IMG/VR virus record: IMGVR_UViG_3300042328_002052 | Span: 1 to 57,886 of that record | DNA from: a virus | Strand: one strand, 5' to 3' | Length of the DNA stretch: 57,886 nucleotides | Shown here: positions 7,621-13,853 of the stretch, one piece after another | Numbering within the stretch: position 1 is the stretch's first letter | Layout of the letters: each line of letters starts with the position of its first letter | The notes under the pieces: model-generated | The model's database searches: none | What the model was told of the DNA's origin: nothing | What the model saw: only the letters and a program-made list of their open reading frames with translations | Position numbers and translations under genes: made by a program

Positions 7621-7899
7621 TCACATCTCGCCCCATCCCGCGCTCGCTAGCCAGTCGTTGTCCGCGTCCCAGTCCTCGCGGCTCATCCGGCTAGCCGCGT
7701 CGATGAACGCATCGTTGTCCGCCTCGCGGCTCGCCTCCTCAAGGGAGGGCTCCGCGTGTTCCCCTCCCCTGCGCGCCTCGCGCTCGCGCTCGCGCTCCTC
7801 CTCGCACATCGGGCACAGCGAGTCCGTGTAGGCGTACTCGGGGCGGTGGCAGTCGCAGGGGAAGTGTTCGTGTTCGTGGTTGTGGGTGGTGTTGCACAT
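7621..7899 (-). CDS. Early small acidic protein with Cys/His N-terminus
   Basis: 92 residues. The N-terminal third is rich in His and Cys (HNHEHEHFPCDCHRPE, then LCPMCEEE), which gives possible metal ligands but no standard finger spacing. The middle is a run of Glu-Arg pairs and the C-terminus is Asp/Trp-rich. It is the only leftward gene of the GC-rich island and is divergent from the gene at 8026. The -10 TAGAAT ends six bases before the ATG, so the message should be leaderless. Function unknown. Confidence 0.65.
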   Translation of the reverse strand: MCNTTHNHEHEHFPCDCHRPEYAYTDSLCPMCEEEREREREARRGGEHAEPSLEEASREADNDAFIDAASRMSREDWDADNDWLASAGWGEM

Positions 7900-7905
7900 G
7901 GCGGC

Positions 7906-7934
7906 ATTCTACCATACTCCCGCCTCCCCGTCAG
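7906..7934 (-). promoter_or_regulatory. Early leaderless promoter
   Basis: Minus strand CTGACG, 17-base spacer, TAGAAT, then six bases to ATG 7899. Confidence 0.75.
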
Positions 7935-8003
7935 CAATTGGGCACGGAAGTCTGGTGCGAAACTTCCTGAAATTTTTCCGTGCCCAATTGCTGACGGGGA
8001 GGC
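7922..8003. repeat. 28-bp perfect inverted repeat with divergent promoters
   Basis: Arms 7922-7949 and 7976-8003 are exact reverse complements, separated by 26 bases. Each arm carries the -35 (CTGACG) and flanking sequence of one of two divergent early promoters, so both share identical upstream control sequence. Confidence 0.9.
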
Positions 8004-8019
8004 ATCGGCGTGGTACAAT
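7991..8019 (+). promoter_or_regulatory. Early leaderless promoter
   Basis: CTGACG, 17-base spacer, TACAAT, six bases, ATG 8026. Confidence 0.8.
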
Positions 8020-8025
8020 ACGCCC

Positions 8026-8400
8026 ATGACCACCACCGACTACACCAAGCACATCACGCTCATCCGCCTCGCACACCCCACCAACCTCTCTGTGGTTGAG
8101 TTCGCCTACACCCCGCGCTACATGAGGTGGACGATGCTGAAGTACAACCCCGGCGAGGGGCAGACCGCATCGGATGCTTGGCTGCGTTACTGCGGCGACC
8201 CGATGTTCAAGCCCTCGCGGTTCGACAGCGTCAGCCACGGGGCTTCCGACCTGTACCACAACGACATCCTGAAGATCGTCGGCCACCTCGTCCTGAACGG
8301 GTGGAGCATCACGGAGAATCGCCCGTACACCGGGCCGAGCGGGTACTACGAGTGCAACGCTGCGAACGCAGCGGAGGCCGAAGACCTCGTCCTGTTCTGA
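8026..8400 (+). CDS. Early hypothetical protein (124 aa)
   Basis: The start at 8026 follows TACAAT by six bases; the frame is open farther upstream, but only through the inverted repeat and the antisense of the divergent gene. The protein is soluble, with several Tyr and Trp and a WLRYCGDPMFKPSRF stretch; no motif points to a function. A hairpin at 8409-8435 follows and runs into the next promoter. Confidence 0.65.
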   Translation: MTTTDYTKHITLIRLAHPTNLSVVEFAYTPRYMRWTMLKYNPGEGQTASDAWLRYCGDPMFKPSRFDSVSHGASDLYHNDILKIVGHLVLNGWSITENRPYTGPSGYYECNAANAAEAEDLVLF

Positions 8401-8408
8401 ACCCCACG

Positions 8409-8435
8409 GGGGGAGGGAAAATCTTTCCCTCCCCC
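8409..8435 (+). terminator. Hairpin abutting next -35 box
   Basis: GGGGGAGGGAAA(ATC)TTTCCCTCCCCC, 12 base pairs, directly followed by TTGACA of the next promoter. Probable terminator, without a long T run. Confidence 0.6.
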
Positions 8436-8464
8436 TTGACACCTCGCACCACCTACGGTACAAT
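8436..8464 (+). promoter_or_regulatory. Early leaderless promoter
   Basis: TTGACA, 17-base spacer, TACAAT, six bases, ATG 8471. Confidence 0.85.
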
Positions 8465-8470
8465 GCACGC

Positions 8471-8671
8471 ATGAGCACCACCTTCTACACCATCGTCCGC
8501 GCAACCATGTTCCTCAACGCCATCGTTGCCGCCTTCCTCGCGGGTGGTCTTGCAATGGCAGGTGATCTACTGCACTCCGTTTTCACGCTCGGAGCCTGCG
8601 CCGCCTCGGTTCTAATCCTGCATCTGGCAGGTGCAGCGGAGCGCGAGGAGTGCCCGGAGACCTCCCGCTAA
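8471..8671 (+). CDS. Early small membrane protein (66 aa)
   Basis: Two hydrophobic segments, about residues 7-30 (TIVRATMFLNAIVAAFLAGG) and 33-55, joined by a short polar turn, with a charged tail of Glu and Arg. This predicts a two-helix inner-membrane hairpin. It has its own leaderless promoter and no operon partner. Early phage membrane proteins of this size often act on the host envelope or exclude other phages, but nothing in the sequence specifies that. Confidence 0.6.
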   Translation: MSTTFYTIVRATMFLNAIVAAFLAGGLAMAGDLLHSVFTLGACAASVLILHLAGAAEREECPETSR

Positions 8672-8676
8672 AATAA

Positions 8677-8693
8677 TCAGGAGTAATTCCTGA
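8677..8693 (+). terminator. Short hairpin overlapping the next -35
   Basis: TCAGGA(GTAAT)TCCTGA; the last bases are part of CTGACA, the -35 of the next gene. Small; a possible terminator or operator. Confidence 0.4.
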
Positions 8694-8718
8694 CATCCCG
8701 CACCACCTACGGTACAAT
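8690..8718 (+). promoter_or_regulatory. Early leaderless promoter
   Basis: CTGACA, 17-base spacer nearly the same as the previous promoter, TACAAT, six bases, ATG 8725. Confidence 0.85.
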
Positions 8719-8724
8719 ACAGCC

Positions 8725-9012
8725 ATGAAGCGCACCACCATCGCTGACCTCGTCCTCTCCGTCCGCCACCTGAACTCCGCTATGGGGTTCTCCGATGATG
8801 CGGGAGCCGCCATCGGAGTGAACTCCGTCCCCGGTTCCTACTACCTGCAGGGAGCCTACGGAGGCTGGCAACTGCAGCGCGTTCACCCCTCGGGCGGTTG
8901 CGAGTCTGTGACCTCGGGCTACCGCTCCAAGCGCGAACTGAACGAACTGGTGAACGCGATCCGCTACGGCGTACTGGAGGGGACGGTACGCATGACCGGG
9001 CTAACGATCTAA
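8725..9012 (+). CDS. Early hypothetical protein (95 aa)
   Basis: Begins MKRTTIADLVLSVRHLNSAMG. The middle has a Gly/Tyr-rich beta pattern (SYYLQGAYGGWQLQRV) and the end is the helix SKRELNELVNAIRYGV. Small phage proteins with this helix-strand-helix layout are common and uncharacterised. Leaderless start. Repeat element A (9091-9144) follows. Confidence 0.65.
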   Translation: MKRTTIADLVLSVRHLNSAMGFSDDAGAAIGVNSVPGSYYLQGAYGGWQLQRVHPSGGCESVTSGYRSKRELNELVNAIRYGVLEGTVRMTGLTI

Positions 9013-9090
9013 CGAGGTGGTGCTCGTACCAGCCGAAGAGGATTCGTCCCTGCCCCGATTCGTTCGGGGCTAGGCTGTTTCTAGGGGGCA

Positions 9091-9144
9091 CTACTATCCG
9101 GGGGCCGATGGCCCCCGGACCTCCTCGCTTCGCTCGGATAGTAG
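9091..9144. repeat. CTACTATC hairpin element A
   Basis: CTACTATCC (9091-9099) and GGATAGTAG (9136-9144) ends enclose a GC-rich hairpin (GGGGGCC(GAT)GGCCCCC). It lies 93 bases before the ATG of the next early gene. One of six such elements in the GC-rich island. Confidence 0.8.
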
Positions 9145-9202
9145 TCCCAGCGGACGGCCCGAGGTCCGATAGAATTATTTCTAATATTCTCGCCGCCATT
9201 TA

Positions 9203-9231
9203 CTGATTCGCACGCCCCAGTCTGGTATAAT
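9203..9231 (+). promoter_or_regulatory. Early leaderless promoter
   Basis: CTGATT, 17-base spacer, TATAAT, six bases, ATG 9238; AT-rich sequence upstream of the -35 may act as an UP element. Confidence 0.8.
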
Positions 9232-9237
9232 GCGGGC

Positions 9238-9801
9238 ATGAACAGCACCACCGCCCACCGTTACCTCACCGTCCGCACCCGAGCCACCGAATCCTTCATC
9301 ACGCTCCTCGCGCAGGCTACGCTCTTCGACCTCCACGCTGCCGAGCGTTGGTACGATGAGGCGCAGGCGTTCGCTAACTCGCTGCGTCCGTCCACCGGAT
9401 GGAACATGGAAGTGGCGGCTAGCGTTGTCTCCGCGTTCTCGCCCCGCGTCACTTGGGCGCACAATAAGGCGAAGGCGGCGCAGTACGCGCAGGGGATCGC
9501 CCCGAAGGGTCTGCGCTCCCATGTGGTCGCGGCGGATCGCTGCGTGGCGGAAGGCTTCAACGGACTGCGCGGAGCAAAGACCAACGCATTCGCCCGTGCC
9601 ATCGCCGGGGATCCGAACGCGGTCGTGGTGGATGTGTGGATGTGCCGCGCTGCGGGACTGGGCAAGGACGCGCCGAACGCGACCGAATACCGTGCCATCG
9701 CGGACGCTATCCGCAGCATCGCGGCTACGCGGACGGTGAACATGGCACCCGCCACGCTGCAGGCTCTTCTGTGGATCATCGTTCGGGGCAAGGCGGACTA
9801 A
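9238..9801 (+). CDS. Helix-rich protein resembling phage DUF7178 / HhH-glycosylase-like family
   Basis: 187 residues. The order of motifs, ASVVSAFSPRVTWAHNKAKA, then a GAKTNAFARAIAGDP stretch and VVVDVWMCRAAGL, and a final PATLQALLWIIVRG, is the pattern I recall for a protein family common in actinobacterial phages (DUF7178-type) whose fold resembles helix-hairpin-helix DNA glycosylases; the Asp of VDVW could correspond to the catalytic Asp. This is recognition by memory, not a search. If right, it may act on DNA bases early in infection. Leaderless start six bases after TATAAT. Confidence 0.55.
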   Translation: MNSTTAHRYLTVRTRATESFITLLAQATLFDLHAAERWYDEAQAFANSLRPSTGWNMEVAASVVSAFSPRVTWAHNKAKAAQYAQGIAPKGLRSHVVAADRCVAEGFNGLRGAKTNAFARAIAGDPNAVVVDVWMCRAAGLGKDAPNATEYRAIADAIRSIAATRTVNMAPATLQALLWIIVRGKAD

Positions 9802-9859
9802 TGGGCGGATGGACGGGAAGGGGGCTGGCCCGAGAAGTTTGGGCCAGCTTTCCCTCGGG

Positions 9860-9926
9860 CTACTATCCGGAAGCCCACGGGCTTCCGGATTTTTTATGGA
9901 CTGGATGCCCCCTCGCCGGATAGTAG
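9860..9926. repeat. CTACTATC hairpin element B
   Basis: CTACTATCC and GGATAGTAG ends (9860-9868, 9918-9926) enclose CCGGAAGCCC(ACG)GGGCTTCCGG followed by ATTTTTT, a good rho-independent terminator for the gene ending at 9801. It lies 84 bases before the next ATG. Confidence 0.85.
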
Positions 9927-9976
9927 TCGGCCCCCCGGACGCCTCAAATATTTTAAAATAATCTCGTACCCAATTA

Positions 9977-10004
9977 GTGACTTCCCACGCCAGTCTGGTA
10001 TAAT
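9977..10004 (+). promoter_or_regulatory. Early leaderless promoter
   Basis: GTGACT, 16-base spacer, TATAAT, six bases, ATG 10011. Confidence 0.8.
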
Positions 10005-10010
10005 GCACGC

Positions 10011-10286
10011 ATGAGCACCCCCTCCTCCATCGTCCTTGACACCCCCGCACAGATCAACGCGCTCCGCGCCCACACCCTCCGCATCGGTCTGGAGTCCGAG
10101 ATCAAGCACAAGATGCGCCTGACCGGAAAGGCTCCTTCCTGCTACACGATCATCAAGCGGGAACTGGGCTTCAAGGGCAACAAGGTTCGCGTCTACGCCC
10201 AGTATGTGCTGTGGATGGGCGAGAAGGGTCTTCTGGACATCAGCCCTTCGGATCGGGCGACCCTGATGGCGTGGGCGGTGAAGTAA
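10011..10286 (+). CDS. Early hypothetical protein (91 aa)
   Basis: The core LRIGLESEIKHKMRLTG followed by CYTIIKRELGFKGNKVRV matches a small alpha-helical protein seen in many unrelated phages, where it has no assigned role. Basic enough to bind nucleic acid. Leaderless start. It is followed by a 12-base-pair hairpin (10298-10329) that abuts the next promoter. Confidence 0.65.
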   Translation: MSTPSSIVLDTPAQINALRAHTLRIGLESEIKHKMRLTGKAPSCYTIIKRELGFKGNKVRVYAQYVLWMGEKGLLDISPSDRATLMAWAVK

Positions 10287-10297
10287 CCCCCGGATCG

Positions 10298-10329
10298 GGG
10301 GGAGAGAATTGAAAAATATTCTCTCCCCC
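10298..10329 (+). terminator. Hairpin before next promoter
   Basis: GGGGGAGAGAAT and ATTCTCTCCCCC arms, 12 base pairs, followed by TTTACTGACA, so the following -35 starts four bases later. Confidence 0.6.
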
Positions 10330-10333
10330 TTTA

Positions 10334-10362
10334 CTGACAGACGCACCCGAACCCGGTATAAT
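10334..10362 (+). promoter_or_regulatory. Early leaderless promoter
   Basis: CTGACA, 17-base spacer, TATAAT, six bases, ATG 10369. Confidence 0.85.
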
Positions 10363-10368
10363 ACACCC

Positions 10369-10593
10369 ATGAGCACCACCAAGACCGCCAAGATGATCCC
10401 GAGCGGAGTTTCCGACCGCTACGCCTACGCCTACGGCTACCTCTCCGGCTGCATGAGGAATGTGGAGTACGCCGCGCAGCAGATCCGCCTCCGTGATGAC
10501 CCCGAGTGGGTCGCCTTGTGGGTGCAGGAAATCCGGCGCGAGATCGCCTCCTACAAGGCAATGGACGACGCCCTCCACAACGAACACGACTAA
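10369..10593 (+). CDS. Early hypothetical protein (74 aa)
   Basis: Small helical protein with Tyr- and Ala-rich start (VSDRYAYAYGYLSGCMRNVEY) and an acidic end. The start at 10369 is set by the -10 box six bases upstream. The next gene has no promoter of its own, so the two probably form one unit separated by a hairpin at 10607-10639. Confidence 0.6.
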   Translation: MSTTKTAKMIPSGVSDRYAYAYGYLSGCMRNVEYAAQQIRLRDDPEWVALWVQEIRREIASYKAMDDALHNEHD

Positions 10594-10606
10594 AAGGGTG
10601 GTGCTA

Positions 10607-10639
10607 GGGGGATGGAGGTAATGGGCTCCTCCATCCCCC
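10607..10639 (+). other. Intercistronic hairpin
   Basis: GGGGGATGGAGG and CCTCCATCCCCC, 12 base pairs with a nine-base loop, no T run. It sits between two genes that seem to share a transcript, so it may be an attenuator or mRNA-stabilising structure. Confidence 0.55.
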
Positions 10640-10669
10640 ACCCGACCCCCAACAAGAAAGAAAAAGAAA

Positions 10670-10960
10670 ATGGACGCCAAAGAATCACTCGCCAAACTCA
10701 TTCGCACCGCGCTCTCCAACGGGGAGACTGTGCGAGTCTCGTTCCTCAAGGTGGACGGTACGCTTGCCGTTGACCGTCAGATCACCCGCAACCTGATCGT
10801 CATTCCGAAGGACAAGCACCCGAAGTTTGTCCGTGGTGAGAACCCCGACTACATCACCGGGTTCGACATCAAGAAGGGCGACTGGATTCGCTTTCACAAG
10901 GACAATGTGCGCGGCTGCATGGAATTCAGCCGAGCCGCAGAAAACATGACTTTCGCGTGA
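10670..10960 (+). CDS. SH3-like barrel small protein (DUF2693-like)
   Basis: 96 residues. An N-terminal helix (ESLAKLIRTALSNGETVRV) leads into strands VSFLKVDGTLAVDRQITR and, near the end, FDIKKGDWIRFHKDNV. This follows the layout of the small SH3-like barrel proteins of T4-like phages (an F.K.DG strand early and a W+.F strand late). Role unknown. It has no leaderless promoter; the start is preceded by a purine-rich AAGAAAGAAAAAG tract, so it is an exception to the leaderless rule of this region. Confidence 0.65.
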   Translation: MDAKESLAKLIRTALSNGETVRVSFLKVDGTLAVDRQITRNLIVIPKDKHPKFVRGENPDYITGFDIKKGDWIRFHKDNVRGCMEFSRAAENMTFA

Positions 10961-10967
10961 GGAATTC

Positions 10968-10996
10968 CTGACACTCGCACCCCGATCCGGTACAAT
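10968..10996 (+). promoter_or_regulatory. Early leaderless promoter
   Basis: CTGACA, 17-base spacer, TACAAT, six bases, ATG 11003. Confidence 0.85.
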
Positions 10997-11002
10997 ACAC
11001 CC

Positions 11003-11359
11003 ATGAACAGCACCATCCCCCAACGCACTTCCGCCATCGTCACCCTCGTTGAGAACATCGGCATCTGCGCCACGACCATCGAACAGGTCAAGACCGACCC
11101 GGTTGAGATGAACTGCGCTCTCGCCTTCTGCGAGGTCGCCGTGAGCGTCCCCCCGGCTTGGTTCACCCCCGTTGAGCGTATGCTCATCGTGACCGTGATT
11201 CAGGCTCTCTACGGAGATCCGCGCAAGTTCATCGCAGAGTTGGACGAGGGAACCGTGTCCTTCTACCGCAAGGCTTCCGCCACGGTGGGGGGCGGTGAGG
11301 AACTTCCCACCGTTGTCACCCGGCTCTACCAACTCCATGTTCAGGAGTTCGGGGTCTAG
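11003..11359 (+). CDS. Early hypothetical protein (118 aa)
   Basis: Helical, weakly acidic, with a VSVPPAWFTPVERMLIVTVI central stretch. No membrane segment long enough to be sure and no motif I recognise. Leaderless start at 11003. Element C follows ten bases after the stop and carries a terminator-type hairpin. Confidence 0.6.
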   Translation: MNSTIPQRTSAIVTLVENIGICATTIEQVKTDPVEMNCALAFCEVAVSVPPAWFTPVERMLIVTVIQALYGDPRKFIAELDEGTVSFYRKASATVGGGEELPTVVTRLYQLHVQEFGV

Positions 11360-11368
11360 AACCACAAC

Positions 11369-11437
11369 TACTATCTGCGGCCCTCAGAGGGCCGCAGATT
11401 TTCTTGGAGACCACCGAGTTATGGGACCGGATAGTAG
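11369..11437. repeat. CTACTATC hairpin element C
   Basis: CTACTATC and GGATAGTAG ends enclose ATCTGCGGCCC(TCA)GAGGGCCGCAGAT with TTTCTT after it. It terminates the upstream gene and lies 77 bases before ATG 11515. Confidence 0.85.
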
Positions 11438-11480
11438 CTCGGACACCATCCAAAAAACCAAAATAAATCGCTCCTGATTA

Positions 11481-11508
11481 CTGACTTCCCGAAACCGTTG
11501 GATACAAT
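11481..11508 (+). promoter_or_regulatory. Early leaderless promoter
   Basis: CTGACT, 16-base spacer, TACAAT, six bases, ATG 11515. Confidence 0.8.
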
Positions 11509-11514
11509 ACGCGC

Positions 11515-11754
11515 ATGAGCAACGCCTACGACCCCAACTTCACCGACGACACCAACGATGCCGACCTCATGCCCTACGATGACACCTTCAGCGAGGAGGA
11601 CTATGTCGCTGAACTGATGGCAGAGGGCTACAGCCGTGAAGAAGCCAAGCGCATGGCAGGCGAGTACGAGTACGACGATGACGAGACTTGCTACGGTCAC
11701 GATGACCTTGACCGTGATGTTCCCGACTTCGTTGACCCGGAGGACTTCGAATGA
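11515..11754 (+). CDS. Early very acidic small protein (79 aa)
   Basis: Strongly acidic (many Asp and Glu; YEYDDDETCYGHDDLDRDV near the C-terminus), with a helix VAELMAEGYSREEAKRMAG in the middle. Acidic early phage proteins often mimic DNA to block nucleases or transcription factors, but that is only a charge argument. Its stop overlaps the ATG of the next gene (ATGA). Confidence 0.6.
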   Translation: MSNAYDPNFTDDTNDADLMPYDDTFSEEDYVAELMAEGYSREEAKRMAGEYEYDDDETCYGHDDLDRDVPDFVDPEDFE

Positions 11755-12071
11755 TCTACGCCAAGATCATTCGCCGGGACAAGCCCACCAAGAACTTCGG
11801 GTGGATGCGTAGGAGAGCCAAGCATACTCTTCAGAGCATTCACTTCGGAAGCCTGATGGTCTGTGTCGGACGAGCCGAATATCCGATGTCCTCCCTCAAG
11901 ATCATGGTGGACATTTCGGGTGATGGTTCCCTCATGGAGTTCCACCTCGCCTTCGGAGATGACTGGAAGAGCGAGGACATTCAGAGGTTCTTGGGCTACA
12001 TGAAAACATCAAAAAATGTGGTGAACGCATTTCTGACTTCCTCACCCGAACCGGATACAATACCCGCATGA
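11751..12071 (+). CDS. Early hypothetical protein (106 aa)
   Basis: Four-base overlap with the preceding acidic gene, so probably translated from the same leaderless message. Basic N-terminus (IIRRDKPTKNFGWMRRRAK), mixed core. The promoter of the next gene lies inside its 3' end. Function not recognised. Confidence 0.6.
   Translation: MIYAKIIRRDKPTKNFGWMRRRAKHTLQSIHFGSLMVCVGRAEYPMSSLKIMVDISGDGSLMEFHLAFGDDWKSEDIQRFLGYMKTSKNVVNAFLTSSPEPDTIPA
12033..12061 (+). promoter_or_regulatory. Early leaderless promoter inside an upstream gene
   Basis: CTGACT, 17-base spacer, TACAAT, six bases, ATG 12068. It lies within the last 40 bases of the preceding reading frame. Confidence 0.75.
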
Positions 12072-12304
12072 GCAAGCACCGCCCCGAAACCCCCACGACC
12101 TGCAACATCAGCGATCTCATCAACGAGATTGCCAAGTTCGTCAATGCCAACCCCCTGTGGGCAGAGGATGATTCCGCGATGAGCCGTCTTGCGATGGCTT
12201 ACAGCATCCTCGCCTCCATGAGCAGCCCGCAGATGGTGACTGACGAGGAGTACGAGTTCATCATCGACATTCACACCACCATCAAAGAGAGGATTCAGGG
12301 ATGA
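12068..12304 (+). CDS. Early hypothetical protein (78 aa)
   Basis: Small helical protein. It overlaps the previous gene by four bases yet has its own promoter with the -10 six bases before ATG 12068. It also overlaps the next gene by four bases (ATGA), giving a compact two-gene unit. No known motif. Confidence 0.6.
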   Translation: MSKHRPETPTTCNISDLINEIAKFVNANPLWAEDDSAMSRLAMAYSILASMSSPQMVTDEEYEFIIDIHTTIKERIQG

Positions 12305-12660
12305 GCGACAACAACTTTGAAGGGTTCTTTGAGAACCCGAACCACCCGCAGATCGCCAAGCATGAGCCGTCCCCGCAGCAGATGGTTGAGGCTTTGGCGG
12401 TTATGTGCAGCCAAGTCCACGACTGGTACACCAAGCCCATCATGCGAATGATGGCGCACGGTGTCTCGCAGAAGATCGGCAACAGCCTTCAGGATTCGGT
12501 TCTTCGTGGCGAGCGTCCTGACTTTCACCCCGGTTGGGCAGCGTTCCTGATGCTGATTCAGGAGCGGCTGATGACCTCCTACGACAAGTACGCTGACGAA
12601 ACGGAGCGCGAGATGTACCCGTTCGACAGCAGTTCCGAGATGGATCACCCGGCTGACTAA
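12301..12660 (+). CDS. Early hypothetical protein (119 aa)
   Basis: Helical, Met- and His-containing protein with an acidic tail, coupled to the gene before it by ATGA overlap. No motif I recognise. It is followed by the small hairpin TCAGAAA(TCA)TTTCTGA, whose 3' arm is part of the next -35. Confidence 0.6.
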   Translation: MSDNNFEGFFENPNHPQIAKHEPSPQQMVEALAVMCSQVHDWYTKPIMRMMAHGVSQKIGNSLQDSVLRGERPDFHPGWAAFLMLIQERLMTSYDKYADETEREMYPFDSSSEMDHPAD

Positions 12661-12663
12661 AAA

Positions 12664-12680
12664 TCAGAAATCATTTCTGA
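12664..12680 (+). terminator. Hairpin overlapping next -35
   Basis: TCAGAAA(TCA)TTTCTGA; the final CTGA forms the first four bases of the -35 box CTGACA. Confidence 0.4.
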
Positions 12681-12705
12681 CAAGCCGAGTCCCCCCGGTT
12701 ATAAT
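12677..12705 (+). promoter_or_regulatory. Early promoter with a leader
   Basis: CTGACA, 17-base spacer, TATAAT, then 18 bases including GAGAAGGAGA, a good Shine-Dalgarno, before ATG 12724. It contrasts with the leaderless promoters around it. Confidence 0.8.
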
Positions 12706-12723
12706 AGGGAGAAGGAGACAGCC

Positions 12724-13233
12724 ATGCCAAACTGGTGCAGCAACAAGATCACGATTCGCGCAGGTGCGGAGACTCGCAAGAAGATCAAGAATCTTCTGTT
12801 GGGAACGGAATACTACCGCCCCTTCAATGTGGTGGAGAAGACTCCCCTGACGAGCAACGAGACTCTGTTCTCGTTTCACAATGTGATCCCGCAGCCCGAC
12901 TGCATCCTTGACCCGGAAGATCCCCGGCGCAAGAGCGACATTCCCCAGAGTGATCCGAAGGGAGCCATGCCGGAGTGGTACTCATGGCGAGTCAACAACT
13001 GGGGAACCAAGTGGTCTGTGTCCGAAGTCCACATGAGCGAGACTGACACCTCCCTCACCTACTGGTTTGAGACTGCATGGGCTCCCCCGGAACCCGTCAT
13101 TCGCAGGTTGTCGGAGATGTTCCCGAACGCCTACATCATCCTCTCGTTTGACGAGCCGGGATGCTTGGGCAAGGGAGCGACCCACTACAAGGACGGTGAA
13201 GTTGTGAAGGAAACCGGAGTGGGTGTTTCCTGA
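12724..13233 (+). CDS. Api92-like / DUF1281 family protein
   Basis: 169 residues. The N-terminus MPNWCSNKITI and the C-terminal TYWFETAWAPPEPVIRRLS pattern mark the phage and plasmid family with a ferredoxin-like fold related to Api92 (DUF1281). Members are abundant in mobile elements; their role is not established. It is one of the few early genes here with a Shine-Dalgarno leader, so it may be translated in a different regime from its neighbours. Confidence 0.75.
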   Translation: MPNWCSNKITIRAGAETRKKIKNLLLGTEYYRPFNVVEKTPLTSNETLFSFHNVIPQPDCILDPEDPRRKSDIPQSDPKGAMPEWYSWRVNNWGTKWSVSEVHMSETDTSLTYWFETAWAPPEPVIRRLSEMFPNAYIILSFDEPGCLGKGATHYKDGEVVKETGVGVS

Positions 13234-13258
13234 CAAACCCGCGCCCATCGGGTATAAT
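13230..13258 (+). promoter_or_regulatory. Strong sigma70 promoter for RNA operon
   Basis: CTGACA, 17-base spacer, TATAAT. It overlaps the stop of the preceding gene. Downstream lies no reading frame but a structured RNA and tRNA-Lys. Confidence 0.85.
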
Positions 13259-13265
13259 GGGCAAA

Positions 13266-13421
13266 GCCAATGAGCCTAACCGTAATTCCAGTTGGCGTCC
13301 ATAGGACAATGCTTCCCGCAAGGGAGAAACTGGTAGGCGCGGCGAATAGCAGTCAAGTCCCGACTGCCGTATGCAAAGGGTATGCGGGTGGGAACCCGGC
13401 TTCAACAGGGTTCCCAAATTC
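13266..13421 (+). ncRNA. Structured RNA upstream of tRNA-Lys
   Basis: About 155 bases with many helices visible by eye: GCCTA and CCAGTT (13274-13278, 13288-13293) pair with the contiguous AACTGG-TAGGC (13328-13338) around the hairpin GTCC-ATA-GGAC. Then GGCGAAT (13341-13347) can pair with ATTCGCC (13418-13424), closing three hairpins: GCAGTC/GACTGC (13349-13367), CGTATGC/GTATGCG with two wobbles (13368-13386) and GGGAACCC/GGGTTCCC (13390-13415). This four-way junction is cloverleaf-like but lacks a T-loop and anticodon features. The last three bases of the closing stem belong to tRNA-Lys. No known RNA family recognised. Confidence 0.65.
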
Positions 13422-13493
13422 GCCTTCGTAGCGCAATGGTAGCGCAGTAGACTTTTAATCTATTGGTTGTGGGTTCAAGTCCCGCCGGAGGCA
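13422..13493 (+). tRNA. tRNA-Lys (TTT)
   Basis: Acceptor GCCTTCG/CGGAGGC, anticodon loop CTTTTAA with anticodon TTT, T-arm GTGGG-TTCAAGT-CCCGC. No encoded CCA. Reads AAA/AAG, frequent in the AT-rich late genes. Confidence 0.95.
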
Positions 13494-13495
13494 TT

Positions 13496-13765
13496 ATGAC
13501 AAACGAAGAGACCATCGAACTTCTCACTGGCGCTTGCCAAGCCTACGACAGACTCTCCATCGTGATGGACCAGATGATGGAGTACTGGTTGGAGGGGCAT
13601 GCGAATCCTCCGAAGGAACTGATCAATGCCTACTACGACGCGAAGGATGACGTAGGCGAACACATCAACACGGGCAGGATCCATGAGATGATCGTCCCAC
13701 GGAATGGCGAATTCTATGAAAAAATAGAATCGCAGTTTGGACTTGACAGGCGACCAAACCTGTGA
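13496..13765 (+). CDS. Hypothetical protein between tRNAs (89 aa)
   Basis: Starts at ATG 13496, two bases after tRNA-Lys; the frame is open farther up but only through the tRNA. No Shine-Dalgarno is possible outside the tRNA 3' end, so translation must follow processing of the tRNA or be leaderless after cleavage. The protein is helical (EETIELLTGACQAYDRLSIV) and acidic. The promoter for the next tRNA overlaps its 3' end. Function unknown. Confidence 0.55.
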   Translation: MTNEETIELLTGACQAYDRLSIVMDQMMEYWLEGHANPPKELINAYYDAKDDVGEHINTGRIHEMIVPRNGEFYEKIESQFGLDRRPNL

Positions 13766-13771
13766 TAGAAT
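13743..13771 (+). promoter_or_regulatory. tRNA promoter
   Basis: TTGACA, 17-base spacer, TAGAAT, nine bases before the CAA tRNA. It overlaps the end of the preceding gene. Confidence 0.8.
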
Positions 13772-13780
13772 CCGATTCAC

Positions 13781-13853
13781 GGCATCGTAGACCAACGGCA
13801 GAGTCAGTTGACTCAAAATCAACAAAGTGTGGGTTCGAATCCCACCGATGCTA
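13781..13853 (+). tRNA. tRNA with CAA anticodon, class I shape (Leu?)
   Basis: Acceptor GGCATCG/CGATGCT (first pair G-T), anticodon stem GTTGA/TCAAC with loop CTCAAAA, T-arm GTGGG-TTCGAAT-CCCAC, discriminator A. The anticodon CAA would read Leu UUG, but the variable loop is only five bases, whereas bacterial tRNA-Leu has a long variable arm. The D-stem is weak (three pairs). Identity is therefore uncertain. Confidence 0.8.

Noticed and set aside
9181-10050. 289-aa minus-strand frame
   Set aside because: Antisense to the 9238 gene and through element B; no start signals.
13266-13421. A class II tRNA or tmRNA in front of tRNA-Lys
   Set aside because: The cloverleaf-like junction lacks a T-loop, D-loop and anticodon geometry and no tag frame or G3-U70 acceptor is present.
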